From the NCBI GenBank assembly GCA_030998015.1, contig JARWMV010000037.1, positions 62,001-126,000 on the forward strand: a stretch of 64,000 bases of DNA, in the 5' to 3' direction. Positions within the stretch are counted from its first letter, which is position 1, and every line of letters begins with the position of its first letter. Shown in pieces: positions 11,390-23,342 of this stretch. The DNA comes from Ceratorhiza oryzae-sativae (taxonomy: Eukaryota > Basidiomycota > Agaricomycetes > Cantharellales > Ceratobasidiaceae). The translations under genes and the position numbers were made by a program. Below the pieces are notes generated by a model. It made no database searches. It had not been told where the DNA came from and saw only the letters and a list, made by a program, of their open reading frames with translations.

Positions 11390-12989
11390 GCTGAGCCCAT
11401 GCCATGTTGACACTATCCCACCATGAGCCCGCGTTTCTGTTCAAGGCTTCCCGTTTTCTTCTCGGTTTTCTCATCCACCCCACTATTATTCACAACATGC
11501 GCCGAACAAGATTATTCTACAGTCGCCCTATAACGCTATGATGCATATGTTCATTATTCGGCCATGTACACTCATCTGCCCGGTTGTTGGTCTCTTTGGT
11601 TACTTTTTGAATTCTCGACTGGTATAATCATTCGTATATCAATATAAATCCATGACATGCGATACGCAAAGACTGTTACTTCTGGGGGAAAGCTGGGCTG
11701 AGTGTGGATGTTGAACGCCATTCACGGTCTAAACTCCTGGATTTCTATGCGACCCAAGAAACATGGGACCCTTCTCCTTGTTCCAGGTCAAATGTTACAA
11801 AATCAGGATTGTGATTACGTCATTCCACCTGAATTTGCTGACATTTCGCTCCAGTCTCGGGACTATCTATGTGACAAGGGAAAGGCAGGTGAAGCCGCAC
11901 GGAGCAGCAGCCGGTCATGTACCGCAGCACAACCAAAAGAACTCGACACGGTGGCCCACCGAATCGAAGTAGCCTAGCAACAGACCTCGAACGGCACTGT
12001 CTGTGACAGGTGAAGCACAAATGACATTCCCTATCTGGGCGGGCCAACTTGCTCGGGGTGACAACCGGATTGCTTGCCGCGTCAGGAGAGCTCGGCAAAA
12101 TTACCCGCAGAGATGAGACACCGACTCGGCGGCGGAAGCAGGCGGACTTGCAACCGCGCGGTCTTTGTGTACACACTGGCGCGGATGGCTTTCCACATTT
12201 GGCACAGCCAAGCTTCTCACGTGAGTATATGCGCCCACTGGGCCTGGGCCTTGCTCACATCGCTCATGCCCGACGACCCTTTTTCTTTTGGACCAGCGGC
12301 GAGATTATATAAACACAGCTGGGGGGGGGGGGTGCTGGAGTGTTCTCAAGTTGCCATGGTCCTTTAACCAACTGTGTTCGTCCAAAGGGTTTTGGCAGCG
12401 TTCTCGACTCTTGCATCTTTTCTCTCGACCATGGTGACGGCGCCGGCACTACTTCTCACTACAGACTAGACAATGACACTGACGTGAGTACTCGTCGTTG
12501 TTGCCGGCTTGGACCGTGGGCTGATGGATCGCTTCCCCTAGCCTTGTTCGAGGATATTATCCTCCGGTATCCCGCATACTGATATCCGACGTCCTGCGAT
12601 TTGAGCACGAAGCGGATGTTTTGTGCTATGCGGTCCCGCTAGGGCGTTATATGTGGAGGCCAACTGTACATGCTCGGGGTTGGGACGTGACCATGAGTTC
12701 CGTCGTGCACGACCAAACGCACGATGGTTTGCACGGTAGCCGTTCTGCACTGAGCCACTTGTGCATCCTGCTTCCTTCCATGCTAAGACCGCCGTCGCCA
12801 ACGCCTCTGCTGAGACTGCCGACGTCGCCCCTATTCCTGAACCTCTCAGCGCCACGGCGTTTTCTCACCCTTCTGGCATCGGCAGCCGTCCTGATATTGA
12901 CTCTGCCGGGTCGCTGGGCATATCCGACAGTATCCTCTGCCCACCTGTTCCTATCGCTTCTAGCTCGTGCATTCGATTAGCCTCGACTT
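11390..12989. other. Intergenic, TATA-like site and G12 tract, no supported gene
   Basis: About 1.6 kb between the SNF2 gene and a doubtful small ORF. A TATA-like GATTATATAAAC lies at 12,302-12,313, followed by a run of twelve G at 12,321-12,332 and an ATG in good context near 12,431 that opens only a dozen codons. Several overlapping frames at 12,600-12,980 have proline/serine or arginine-rich translations with no known domain. A spliced transcript may start here, but I cannot reconstruct it. Confidence 0.35.
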
Positions 12990-13308
12990 ATGGCCAATAA
13001 TCTCACCCTCGATGCACGCACGGGTCGGGAGCCCAATATTATTTTCCTGGACTTGCCGATGTCGCGTATCCTGACACTGCCCGAAGTAATTGCAGATTCC
13101 GCCAATGGATCTGCTCATGGTTTTCTCACTCCTTCCAAGCTGCTATTGCAACTTTCAGAGTATGCGGTGGCGGCGGTGATTGCACTTGTGGTGTTTTATA
13201 GCTTGGGTGAGTTTCATACCGTCACGTGTTTGAGTTGGATGTTTTGCTCACGCGGACCGGTCAGCTTTCGACCTGATCTGGCATCGGTTGTCCGAGGATG
13301 GGATTTGA
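12990..13308 (+). CDS. Possible small single-pass membrane protein
   Basis: The ATG at 12,990 opens a frame ending in a hydrophobic run (YAVAAVIALVVFYSL). An intron at 13,207-13,264 (GTGAGT...TCAG) joins it in phase to AFDLIWHRLSEDGI and a stop at 13,306-13,308. The result is about 86 residues with one predicted membrane span. I do not recognise the family. The frame may instead be the end of a longer upstream gene. Support is only the open frame, the splice signals and the hydrophobic segment. Confidence 0.3.
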
Positions 13309-13493
13309 TCTACCATGGCCGTTCTTCAGCGTTTGCTCGATGGCGCTGGGATTTCCATGGATCTTGGTATGTATTTTATTATTTTACATGATTGTCGACA
13401 ATAATCAATTGGATGTGTTAGCGTGATGCGTTCCGGGCGCACGCGATCCACTGGCGGGTAGGTGTACGCATCCTAAGCGAGCCCCGTTATTTA

Positions 13494-14210
13494 ATGATGA
13501 ATACTAATACAAATTTATTAGATTATTACAACGAAAACGGTTGTATATTGAACCTGGTGGAGATGGCGCAGGCCGAGCCAACCAAAACACTTGGTGGCTC
13601 TGTGGAACCCAAGCAACCCTCGGACAAGGAGGAGTCCAATGCACCTCTGCCAGACAATGCAGCCTGCCTCCCACCTAACACCTCATCTCAAACTTCTGCT
13701 CCATCCTGCGCCCCGTCCTCCACCCTGGCAGCCACCTCCGCCCCAGCCGCTCTAGCTCCTCTGTCCATCCCGGTAGACCCCTTGCCTCCTGGCAAGGGCT
13801 TGGGTGCTGGATCATCCGCACAGCCTGGGTCACCAGCGGTTACGCTGAAAACCAAGGAACTGTCGATCCAGACCAAGCCAGAGGTGTCTCTGGGCTTGGG
13901 TACTGCTCCAGCGCCTTTGGATCCCCAGCAGGACTCATGCAGCCCCGATTGTACCGAGCTCCGGCAGAAGTCTAATGCTGCAAGGCAGCTGCTGGATATC
14001 CCGGAACCAGCTGGGCTAAAGGTGCTAAGGCTCAACATCGGGAGTTCCTCAAGCGCGGTGGTCAAGAAGGTTCGGCTGACCGAGGTGATAGTGCTTCCGA
14101 AGCCTCGCGGGAAGGTACTGCAGTGTAGATGGCCGGAATTCTACATTAAAATGGAGTGTATGACTCACAGCTCAGACTGGAGAGAGATGACCACAGATGA
14201 GATTGCTTAG
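13494..14210 (+). CDS. Pro/Ser/Ala-rich hypothetical ORF
   Basis: A 238-codon open frame with low-complexity runs of proline, serine and alanine (for example TSAPSCAPSSTLAATSAPAA) and a basic C-terminal part (VVKKVRLTEVIVLPKPRGKV). A TAG at 14,208-14,210 ends it. The same frame then runs on for another 163 codons of similar proline/alanine-rich character (14,211-14,702), so this may be one gene broken by a stop or joined by splicing. No known domain is visible and I assign no function. The strong G+C bias could produce such an open frame without a real gene. Confidence 0.35.
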   Translation: MMNTNTNLLDYYNENGCILNLVEMAQAEPTKTLGGSVEPKQPSDKEESNAPLPDNAACLPPNTSSQTSAPSCAPSSTLAATSAPAALAPLSIPVDPLPPGKGLGAGSSAQPGSPAVTLKTKELSIQTKPEVSLGLGTAPAPLDPQQDSCSPDCTELRQKSNAARQLLDIPEPAGLKVLRLNIGSSSSAVVKKVRLTEVIVLPKPRGKVLQCRWPEFYIKMECMTHSSDWREMTTDEIA

Positions 14211-14702
14211 GTGGGGGTTGCTGTACCCCCTCCAGCGTCTGAGCTACCAATACCGGCGCCGGCACCGCCATCAAAGCCAGAGCCAGCGCCAGCGCCACCC
14301 TCTTCTCGACCAGTGCCCGCCCTCACCGCTACCTCCATCCCCAAGTCGAGCCCAGCGCCAATCCTAGGGCAGCACACAAGGCTGCCCAATCATCCCGACC
14401 CTCAGTCTCACCACCCCTGCCTGGCGCTCTGGCACCCCATTTGGTTGATTCGTGGCGCATTCGGCATCTCGAGAGGCACCCATTCCCCCGGCTCCAGTCG
14501 TTTACTCAACGGCCCATTCGCCAGAAGAGGCACCGCGCCTGAGGAGGCCTTGGGGATATCGAGTGGAAGGTTGGTTCGAGATGTGCAGGACAAGGACGAC
14601 GAGTTACCCCAGCAACGCTCAGGCATACCCCCGGCGGCGACAAACCCCCCCCCCTCCTCCCCTCTCCTGGCGTGGCTCGCGCTGTGCATAAGTGGCTCTT
14701 AG
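14211..14702 (+). pseudogene. In-frame continuation of the Pro/Ala-rich ORF after a TAG
   Basis: The frame continues without a break immediately after the TAG at 14,208-14,210, with the same proline/alanine repeats (PAPAPPSKPEPAPAPPS). The composition match suggests that the two frames were once one protein, or that readthrough or splicing joins them. It contains a C10 tract at 14,645-14,654. No domain is recognised. Confidence 0.25.
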
Positions 14703-15293
14703 GACAACCGCCGTTGCTGAGTCAGCACTTGAGGAGCTTCTTATGCACGGTATGCGTACGGATGCGACCTCGAGTATGGCCCACTTGAGGTTGACATTTT
14801 GTCTAGAGCGGCCACCTTGTAGATCGGGGCCGGGGGGGGGGTATAACTATCTCCGGTTTGTGCTCGATTTGGACGACCCGTGTAGATGCCCATGTAGTGT
14901 TTTCCTTTCTGTTAGTGTATTGTCGTCTTTGTAATATTTACGGTAGATTTCACCAGAACTTCCTAACCAGGTTTGAGTCAATGTCGCTTGAGGTCCTCGT
15001 GGTCTGATGATCTAGCTTTATGACAATCCTAAACTTACTAACGCTGGCAACGACGAGTCCCATTGTAACCTGTTCTTCCACGATAAAATAAGGCATGGAA
15101 CACATACCGATTGCCTAGTGAATAGGCTCTCCAGTGCCTTTAATCCTTTTGATTGAGCTCTATGGCCCAGTAGCGGGTAAATGTATGCATTATGAACTAA
15201 TGGCGTAGTTTGCATACCACTACAAATTTCAGTATATCACAGCGCTATGAAAAGTATTATCGCACCAGCAATCCCTACAGATACGATCACCCG
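14703..15293. other. No supported gene
   Basis: About 590 bases with a G10 tract at 14,832-14,841. Short frames only. Nothing recognised. Confidence 0.4.
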
Positions 15294-15617
15294 ATGAGAC
15301 CGCCAGGGATACGCCCGAGTTTGGATGGGATTGAGCAAAGGAGCGGTAGTTGTACGTTAAGGAACCATAGGGGCTCGTTTCTGAAGAAGATCAGGCCAAC
15401 GATTCCGGCTCTGGGAGCCAAACCTGCCTGGATCGAATCAAGTACACTCAGGCCACGCGAATATTCGAGCAGACGTGACCTCGTGCCCTACCTGCTCGAT
15501 GTTAAAGCCTCACCCATGGCAAGGCCCAACTCTGTGAGGAGGAACAGGGAACATATTCAAGAACCATCGCGTCCCATACTTATCGTCGAGTCATTGCCCA
15601 TATCCGACACTTGTTGA
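15294..15617 (+). CDS. Hypothetical basic small protein
   Basis: An open frame of about 107 codons from the ATG at 15,294, rich in Arg, Pro and Ser (RPTIPALGAKPAWIESS). The frame is open further upstream but without an ATG. I do not recognise it and see no membrane segment or cysteine pattern. It could be the last exon of a gene beginning in the proline-rich region to the left. Confidence 0.28.
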   Translation: MRPPGIRPSLDGIEQRSGSCTLRNHRGSFLKKIRPTIPALGAKPAWIESSTLRPREYSSRRDLVPYLLDVKASPMARPNSVRRNREHIQEPSRPILIVESLPISDTC

Positions 15618-16092
15618 CTCCTGCCCTTTATGTTCTATTCCTTGTTGTAGATTTTTTTCTGCTGGATTTTGTTTGTTTTGTGACACCGAATCGCAGAGAG
15701 TTACTGGCTGTAGCTTAAGATATTAACAAATGCAAGTGCCTTGAACGTCCACATGTATCCGCATATATGCTCATAAAACAACTTTATTCATCGTGGGAGT
15801 CCTTCAACACCGTAATCTGACATTCCTTTTAAAGAATGATTTAGCTGAATAGTTTTCTGAGCAAGGGTGGTTCCCTTTAAGCACAACGCTCGCACCCGTG
15901 AACCGCCTGTACGAACAGGAGAGTTGTTTATCCTGCCAAGATCATGCCTCTTCAGCAGCGGATATAAAAATAAAAAAGCGGAAATGGATATTATGGCTAT
16001 TGATCGTTAATAAAGACGGAGTGTTCCAATGGTGTAGATATCTCAGCCAGGCAACTGGCGCATCACGTTCGCCACTAACGTTTTACTTCTCG
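15618..16092. other. Intergenic, no gene recognised
   Basis: About 475 bases of AT-rich sequence before the REX4 promoter. Nothing recognised. Confidence 0.4.
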
Positions 16093-16100
16093 TCACGTGA
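16093..16100. promoter_or_regulatory. TCACGTGA palindrome upstream of REX4
   Basis: A perfect TCACGTGA palindrome (E-box, the binding class of Cbf1/USF-type bHLH factors) lies 109 bp before the REX4 start codon. The same octamer is 24 bp before the RPA49 start at 39,182. A role in transcription is inference from position and from the known class of binding site. Confidence 0.4.
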
Positions 16101-16208
16101 CTACAGGACGATCTTCAAATTCTACCACATCTGCCAGCCGTCCACCAACCGGATTCTCCGTCATCAAGATTAGGCGCATTCTTGACTGGAACAAAAAAAG
16201 GGTAATTA

Positions 16209-17703
16209 TGGCGAAACGAAAAGCTGCGAGCGTACCGCCTGGCTCGAACTGGCTGGCTCTCCAAAAGGTAGGTTTCCCATATATAAATGTTTCCCGCCTT
16301 ATGCAGAGTAGGTTCGATAGTCTCTTCCTTCGGACGGGAAAACAGCCTCAAAATCCAAGGGCCCTAAACGAGCTACGACATCCTCGGCCTCCTTGGCCTT
16401 TCCTCGTGGAGAAACGAGCACACCAACCACATCCACTCGTCCCTCGGCGGCTCGATCTGTCATCCAGGAAGACGGAGCCGATGATGCCACCAAGGAGGTG
16501 AAGCAGCTGCGGAAGCTAGTTTTGGGAGTAGGAATAGCCGGAGAGGATCTCGTAGGCGAGTAAGTCGCCCTATTGTCTCGCGGGAACTAGTCCTAAATCT
16601 CACAAGCCAAGCAGACCTGGGCGCTACTTGGCGTTGGATTGCGAGATGGTGGGTGTGGGCGAAGGCGGCAAAGAGTCCTCGTTGGCCAGGGCCAGTATTG
16701 TCGACTTTCATGGCCGCATTGTGCTGGACGAGGTGACATTCTATTTACGCACCTCCAAACGTATTTTAAATTCCAATTCTAGTTTGTCCAACAACGTGAG
16801 CGGGTTGCAGACTACCGCACCCAATACAGTGGAGTCAGGCCTCAAGACATGATAAACGGCGAGCGCCTATCTCTTCACACCACGTTACGTTCTAAACAAG
16901 CCATGCCGTCCAGCCAAACCCTTTCGGGATATCCAATCCCGGGTTGCGGAGCTCCTAGCGCCGGCAGATCGAATCCTCGTCGGCCACGCGTTGCACAACG
17001 ACCTTGCTGCGTTGCTGCTGACCCATCCGGCGTCTCGTACGCGTGATACGCAGATTTACGCTGGGAAGAAACCAGCCCCGCGTTCGATCAAGGGAAAGCA
17101 AAACGCGGACACTTTGGATGCGGCCAGTTCTTCCCCCAAGACGCTCTGGGAAAAGTATCGCAGCCCGCGAATCGGACTGAAAATTTTGATCAAGGGAGAG
17201 TTGGGTGTGGATATTCAGACAGGCGAACATAATAGTGTACGTCCTTCAACCCGATTTTGGGAATATCTCTAAATGAGGGTTCTTGGCAGGTTACGGACGC
17301 ACGAGCTGCCATGGCCATCTATCGATTGCACAAGCGTGCCTGGGACGCCTCATTGCCACCGTCCTATCTGCGGAGCTCTGCACCGCAACCCACTGCTGGG
17401 AAGCACAATTCCGAAGAAGAGATCGGCTCAGGAACGGAGGCTCAAGGCCGAGCCAAGCGCAAACGCAGCACAAGCGCGAGCGAATCGTTTCCGGGGGGAG
17501 GTCGTCGCGGCGTAAGTTCTGGGCTATCTACTGTCATCCGGGGAAGCGCTCGGAACGACATCAAGGCCGGTTTGCATGGCACCAAGATGGTTGCTGGGAC
17601 CAAGGACAGACAACCTTCCCACGTGGGAAGGGCCAAGTGGTGGCAGTCACTTGGCGATGCGGGTGGCTCGAGCGGGTCGAAAGGAAAATTACACTTGTCG
17701 TAG
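16209..17703 (+). CDS. REX4: REX4-type 3'-5' RNA exonuclease
   Basis: A DEDDh exonuclease of the REX4 group, which in yeast acts in pre-rRNA processing in the nucleolus. Exon 1 (16,209-16,268) encodes MAKRKAASVPPGSNWLALQK, the basic N-terminal WLAL region. After a Ser/Thr/Lys linker, Exo I reads YLALDCEMVGVG (D-x-E), Exo II reads ILVGHALHNDLAAL, and Exo III reads HNSVTDARAAMAIY (H-x4-D). The intron between 17,238 and 17,290 splits the HNS/VTD motif. The C terminus has FPGGGRRGVSSGLSTVIRG, the conserved REX4 end, followed by extra residues to the stop at 17,701-17,703. A GTAAGT at about 17,511 could splice out part of that tail. Domains and order match the family fully. Confidence 0.88.
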
Positions 17704-18020
17704 CCTCATTTTGGATTGACAATTCATTACGTGATGACGTATAACACTGTCCGCGTTGACCATGAGTGATTAGCGTCGTAATCCAGAACCTGATGAAGGT
17801 AAGTGGCCTAAACGGGGTATCTTCTGATGTCCCTGGGCTTGCGCAAATTCATCTGAAGTGAGCGCTCCCCACTTTGGGCATTCTCTTATAAGCGGGATGA
17901 AGGCCAGCAGGCGACTGGTTCCCCGAGCTCTGCCCGCCAATTCTCCCTTTGACTGCGCTTCCCGCCGTTCGTACTGCCTATCCCAGCAAGTCAGCTGCGG
18001 TTCTGCAACGCCAAGGCGAG

Positions 18021-21000
18021 ATGCAACACAATTCAGACCTGGAAAGCGAGCCGATCCTGGTCGAGCCGTTTGTCCCGCCCCCTCGCCCCCCGCGCCGAAT
18101 GCCCACCGGGCCCCGTGTGTTCGTGCGCTCGCCAACCGGCCAGCGGCAGAATTCCTATTCCGAAGAGCCGAGTTGCAATATCCTCGTCCAGAGTCCTCAG
18201 CAGTATGATCTTGGGTCCCTGCGCACCCAATCCTCTCGGGAGACGCTCGCCACCGAGAGTTGTCGCTCTGTCTCGTTCAAACCCCCAGAACACGACCATC
18301 TCGCACCCTCAAAACATAGGCCGAATGCGCTGGGTCCACCATCAGAAGGATACCGAAGTCATGCAGACGCGTTGGCGACGGTCTCAAGTAATGATGTACG
18401 TCCTAGATCAATCGAGTCTAGCGTGCCAAGTGTTTGATTTTTTTTTCCCTGGTTGCTTGCAGTCATCCCCACTGCTTACCCCGGCCACACCAAAGCGGCA
18501 ACAGTCCATCGCGACCCAACTTCCGACTGTCCCTATTCCTCCTTCGCCTTCTGATCGGGCATGGAGGTTTGCAAGGAGCGGTTTCATGTCCCGGTTCGAG
18601 CCAGTTCCTGTCAAATCGCTGGTGATCCACTCTGCCTTGTGGTGAGACTTCTTTCTTACTTGATCTTTCGTAATTTTAATTCTTCTGACCGGCCGGCTTC
18701 TAGTTTTGCCTCGTTCCCGTTTGTCTATCTCTTATGCATGGCAGCATCCGGGTTGAGTCTTTTTTGGAGTCGAGCGATTGTTGGAGCTGTCTGCGGTATA
18801 GTCGGATTGGCTCTCGGGTACAACATTCTCAACCTGGCACAAAGAGGAATCGAGTCTGCACGTATGTCATAACGTCTCCTCTCGTTGCCCCCTCTATTAA
18901 CTTGCCATAAACCGGTAGTCTGGGCCACAATCATTCACGAATCAATGCAACCGGATGGAGGGGTCACGCTGGAACAGTTGGACGATTACGTTGCGCAGCG
19001 AGGAAGTCCTTGGGCTGCTATCAAATTGCTCTTTAGCCGGACGTTCCATCACAAAGGTGCAAGGCGCACACATCGACGGAAATACGAGTAAGTCGCGGGT
19101 CTAATCGTCGTTTCAACCAGACTGAGAGTTGCTTTTTTCAGCCAGACACCGTGGACGTTCTTCATCATTCTGTTTCTCTTTGCCGCGGTCGTATCTGCAT
19201 GTCTCGTCTTTATATTCGGTCGAATCGTAGATATCTACACAAAGCAAGAGGTAGGGGCTTACTGTCCAAGTTTGGGCTGAAACTGACCTGGGGATGTAGA
19301 GACAACTGGTCAAGTATGATGAGACAATGGTGTTCGGGGACTTGTCAGAAGCAGACATTGCCAGAGCCAAGGTTCTGGCGGATCAAGCATATTCAGTACG
19401 CATGACGAGCTCAGCTCCACTCATATATCGCATTGCTAACGTACTGCACAGAACTTCAACATCACGTGGTCCCTCACCCCCTTTTCTTCCGCTGGCCTTA
19501 TTCCTATGGGACGCTCCTTCACCGAGAACCGGTTGAAATTAAATCCACAAGCAACACACAATGTCACTGACACATCACTCTGGTTTGCCGAAACGTATCG
19601 CGATCAGCTCGTACCGGGCGGTTCGGCCTTTGGAACGTTTGATGATGAGAATTCGGCGGATACTTCAAACGCCGGATCTCCGGTGACCGAGTCGAGGGGC
19701 CAGATTTTGAGGTGGCAGAGATGGGGGATTCGGGTTGGGTGTACGACCGTTGATCAGCTGAGCAAGTATCTGTGAGTAGATTTTGCATTATTTTCTGCCG
19801 TCGACTCATGACTGGTGCAAGTGTCCCAGTTTCGGCTGTGAACAACATGACGTATCTGTTCGTGCCCAAGACGACCATGTACTCCGTGTTCGAGTCGATG
19901 GATATCGCTTATCCGACTTTGAAACCGGTCAATTTCTCAGCGTTGATGGAAGGAGAGGACAAGCCACCAGCAAATATATCTGAGGCGGATATTGCCGTCA
20001 CGGGTACGTCCAGGCCCTGATCATCCGAAATTGGCCACAGCTAAACGAGCATTGTTTAGGCAAATGGTGGCAAAACGGTGTAGCACACTCGTTCATGTCC
20101 ATTCCGACCACCATGGGCGCGGACGGAAACGGCTGGCTTCAAATCGAGATTGTGCTCGTGCGATTGAACCAGGCATACGCACGGAACAGTACGTTCAGCG
20201 TACACGCGCTAGCGGATGTGGATTACCATCGCCAGTCGGGTATGACGTTGCCGTGTGCGTTGAAGAGTTCAAGCCTTATGTGCTTGATGCGTATAACAAC
20301 GTGAGTCGCACGAGTAACAGTTCAACAGACAGAAGCTCAAACTTGATTTAATTCCTAGACTGCTGGCTCTCCCACCACACTCGGTTTACTGCACCGTGGC
20401 CTAGATTTCGATAAACTCGTCAATACTCCTCAAACAACGACCATCAAGGACGGGGTTCAGTGGGGAATCAACTCAACGGGAAAGTTTGCTGCGTTTGCTT
20501 CGGCACATGAGAATTCCCGGAACGTAATGATAAAGGACAACGGACGTGATTTTCGTTATGTTCCGAATCCGACGGTAAGTGATGGGGCTTTGTGGTGGGA
20601 AATCTGGCTCAATTAAATGGGCCTTTTAGCTGGTTTCGTTCACGAATGGATCTGGGCCATTGGGGTACACAAAGCTTGATCCTATGCGTGTCGCTGATGC
20701 GCTGGCGAAATCAGATTCTCAGCATCTGGTATGCCCCACTTAAAATCTAAGTTAGATTTGTGCTGACGAGCTTGTCGTAGTTGCCCTACCTGGCTGGCTC
20801 CCAGCCAATCACCGCGCGTAGCTATCCGGATAAGGTAAGCACAGGTATTCCTATAGATAACTGCTGGCCGAAATAACAATATTTGTCACAGACTGTCGCA
20901 TACATCCACATTTCTCAGTTGTGGTTGGCAGTTTTACTCTCGAGTGAGTTTCCCTTGAAGCATTATTCCCCCCCTCCCCCGGGTGTTGACAACGTGAATC

Positions 21001-21350
21001 GTAGTCATGCTATTGCTAGGGTATATCGTCGCTATTTTCGTGCCACGCCTTCCTCTCGGTTTGCCGAGACGAGATTTCGGGGTATTTTCGTGGCTGGCTG
21101 CTATTGAAGGTAATATGATTATAGCATAGCCTGGCGGATCGATACTTACGAAAATTTGAAACCTTTCGTAGGTGATGCGATCGTTGGGATTCCAACTGGA
21201 GTCGGCCGACATGAGCACCTGGAAGAGCTGAAGCGACGAGGCAGAAACGTCAAAGTACGTTACAACGCTCCTAGCCAACACGATTGGGCCCTTTCAGAGA
21301 CCGAGCGTGCACATAAAGAGTTTTTTGAGAGACATTTCATCGTTCGTTAA
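18021..21350 (+). CDS. Multi-exon membrane protein with large ectodomain, copy A
   Basis: I do not recognise a named family, but the gene is clearly real: its paralogue at 24.9-28.1 kb keeps the same exon order and sequence. The start (MQHNSDLESEPILVEPF) leads a Pro/Ser-rich cytosol-like N terminus. Hydrophobic segments follow: ASFPFVYLLCMAASGLSLFW and AIVGAVCGIVGLALGYNIL (a likely pair), then WTFFIILFLFAAVVSACLVF. A long polar domain with several N-x-S/T sites comes next (NITW, NVTD, NMTY, NISE). A further span near the end (WLAVLLSIMLLLGYIVAIFV) precedes a conserved tail (VGRHEHLEELKRRGRNVKVR). Roughly 13 exons. The layout suggests a surface or vacuolar protein with an exposed glycosylated middle domain; this is inference. 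Confidence 0.8.
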
Positions 21351-22445
21351 TCTGCTTTATCTTTGCTATAATTGCCCACCTTGGACAAGCTTCAAAAGTA
21401 GTTTCGCTCCAAATAAACCCGGGAGATTAATCTTCACTCTTTTCTCGATCGTATCCTTATTGCAGTTCTACAACACGGTTCTCTGATGTTTTCATTCTCT
21501 CTATCGGCCTTCGTTCAACCTGTATCTGCTGTCTTAACTCCTTGATGGGTGGATTTGTAAATTCTATTCAATAAGTGGGGATACCCTTAGGTTCTCAACG
21601 ATGTATATTTTCGCCTGGATTGATCTTACCTCAGAGCGGACAAAGGTCCGCAACGAACAGCATGTATCCATGTGCACGTGGGTGGTAGAACGCGATCGAG
21701 ACTCTCCGGGTAGCCAAAATCACTTACTTCAAGCCTTAGAGATCTCTATGAGATTCCTGGAGACTATGAGGTCATTCGACCCGAGGATAAATGCTCGCGA
21801 AATGATTATGTTGAAGTGAGCTACAGAGTTAAATGATTGAATAATATCCCCCCTACCATGCATTATATTCAAGTTGTCTCGCGTTCCTGTACGCCTTACG
21901 GCACTACTCCTCTGGGGAATGACCTCCGCGGGCACTCCTCGCTCGAATAGCAAACCCATGGGCGTGACACGATTCAACAAGGGCTTCGATGTTACCAGCG
22001 TTAGCAGTACTCTGCCTTTGGAAGGACCGGCCCGGATAATCAAGGCGAGCATTGATTGAGCTAATAGGTATGTCGGAGAGGATGAGCTAAAAATTGGTTA
22101 TCCCACCGCGCCTCAATGTTGGACGAGGTCGAGAGGGCGACCGTGCCACTACAATGAGCAAGAGGACGCTCAGGGAGAGATTCCCCCGAACTAGATGCAT
22201 ACACCCGATAATATATATATACATCTGGGGCACGTGATAATACCCCTATCGGGGGCTCCGCCGCCCATCACTCAACGGCTTTATCAAAAATAGGATTAGC
22301 AGAGCCAAGCGGGCTATCCAGTTCTCTGCATACAGATTAACAAGAAAGCGCTCTAGCCTATCTTCGGTCACGTAACTTAGCCGAACAGTTCCGCACTACA
22401 ATCAAGCTAAGCGCAAATATTGCTCTAGATAATCGCTGATCGAAG
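21351..22445. other. Intergenic between paralogues, no gene recognised
   Basis: About 1.1 kb with short frames only. A CACGTG occurs near 22,231. It separates copy A from the decayed third copy. No transposon ends were found by eye. Confidence 0.35.
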
Positions 22446-22718
22446 ACAAAAATATTTGCCATAGAATGTCGCATATATCCATATATCTCATTATTTGGTT
22501 GGGAGTTCTACTCAGAGGTAAGCTTCCCTTGAAGTATTATCCCCGTCACGGGCTATTACAACGTAAATCGTAGGCCGATATGAGCACCTAGAAGAGCTGA
22601 AACGACGAGGCAGAAACGTCCACTCCGTTACAACACTCCTAGCCAACAACATCGGGCTTTTTCAGAGGCCGAGCGCGCACATAAAGAGTTTTTCGAGAGA
22701 CATTTCATCGTGCAGTGA
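22446..22718 (+). pseudogene. Decayed third copy of the membrane-protein 3' end
   Basis: The sequence from ATTTGCCATAGAATGTCGCA onward matches the last exons of copy A (20,878 onward), including the intron-like CTTCCCTTGAAG and the tail encoding a close match of HLEELKRRGRNV and AHKEFFERHFIV, ending TGA at 22,716-22,718. The exon encoding the last membrane span is missing, and the frame is broken between the remaining pieces. Everything upstream of the last span is absent. Confidence 0.85.
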
Positions 22719-23328
22719 TTCTCTTATCCTCACTTGCAACCTTTATGGACATGATACATTAATTGGGACTTTGGAATTGGAAAAAGCTAAAGGGCCGTCA
22801 CAGATTTTTCTTTTCAACATATTACTGGGACATTTCCACTTCGAAACACTCTTTAATTGTTCGATTCATTCTGATAACTCTGTATACCCACGATGTATCA
22901 TTTTTTAGGAGCAGGTGGGTGGGCCCCTTTGACATCATGGTTGTAATTTAATTCTTGTATTCATAGCCAAAAATCGGACAGCTGTTATGGAGCTGATCGT
23001 GATCCTGTCTTGGCCGTGGGCCTTGGTGCCGACTGTGAATTTTTGTATCACAGTTGGGCCCCTTTTTTGATATAGGCAACCTGATTCTGCTCCACTTTTA
23101 AAAAATAGGAGATCGCGATGCGATAGAGATCCGTTCTCCTTGTATCACACTCCTAGATAACAAATGCGTGCATTCCGTTAGTTTAGCGGAGATACTTTGT
23201 AATTATGGAGATATCCATTTAGGCTTAAAGGTGCCATATTTTCAATTAAAGTCTCTACCCAGGGCGCCCAAGACTCTGAATGTGCAGAAACATTGTGAAT
23301 GGCTTCGCAAACAAAACTTGCCGAGCTC
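22719..23328. other. No supported gene
   Basis: About 600 AT-rich bases between the pseudogene and the first LINE target repeat. Only short frames. Nothing recognised. Confidence 0.35.
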
Positions 23329-23342
23329 GTATCGGTCACCTG

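Noticed and set aside
13688..14065. Gly/Ala-rich minus-strand frame opposite the proline-rich ORF
   Set aside because: The complement of Pro/Ala/Ser codons gives Gly/Ala/Glu-rich text automatically; no independent support.
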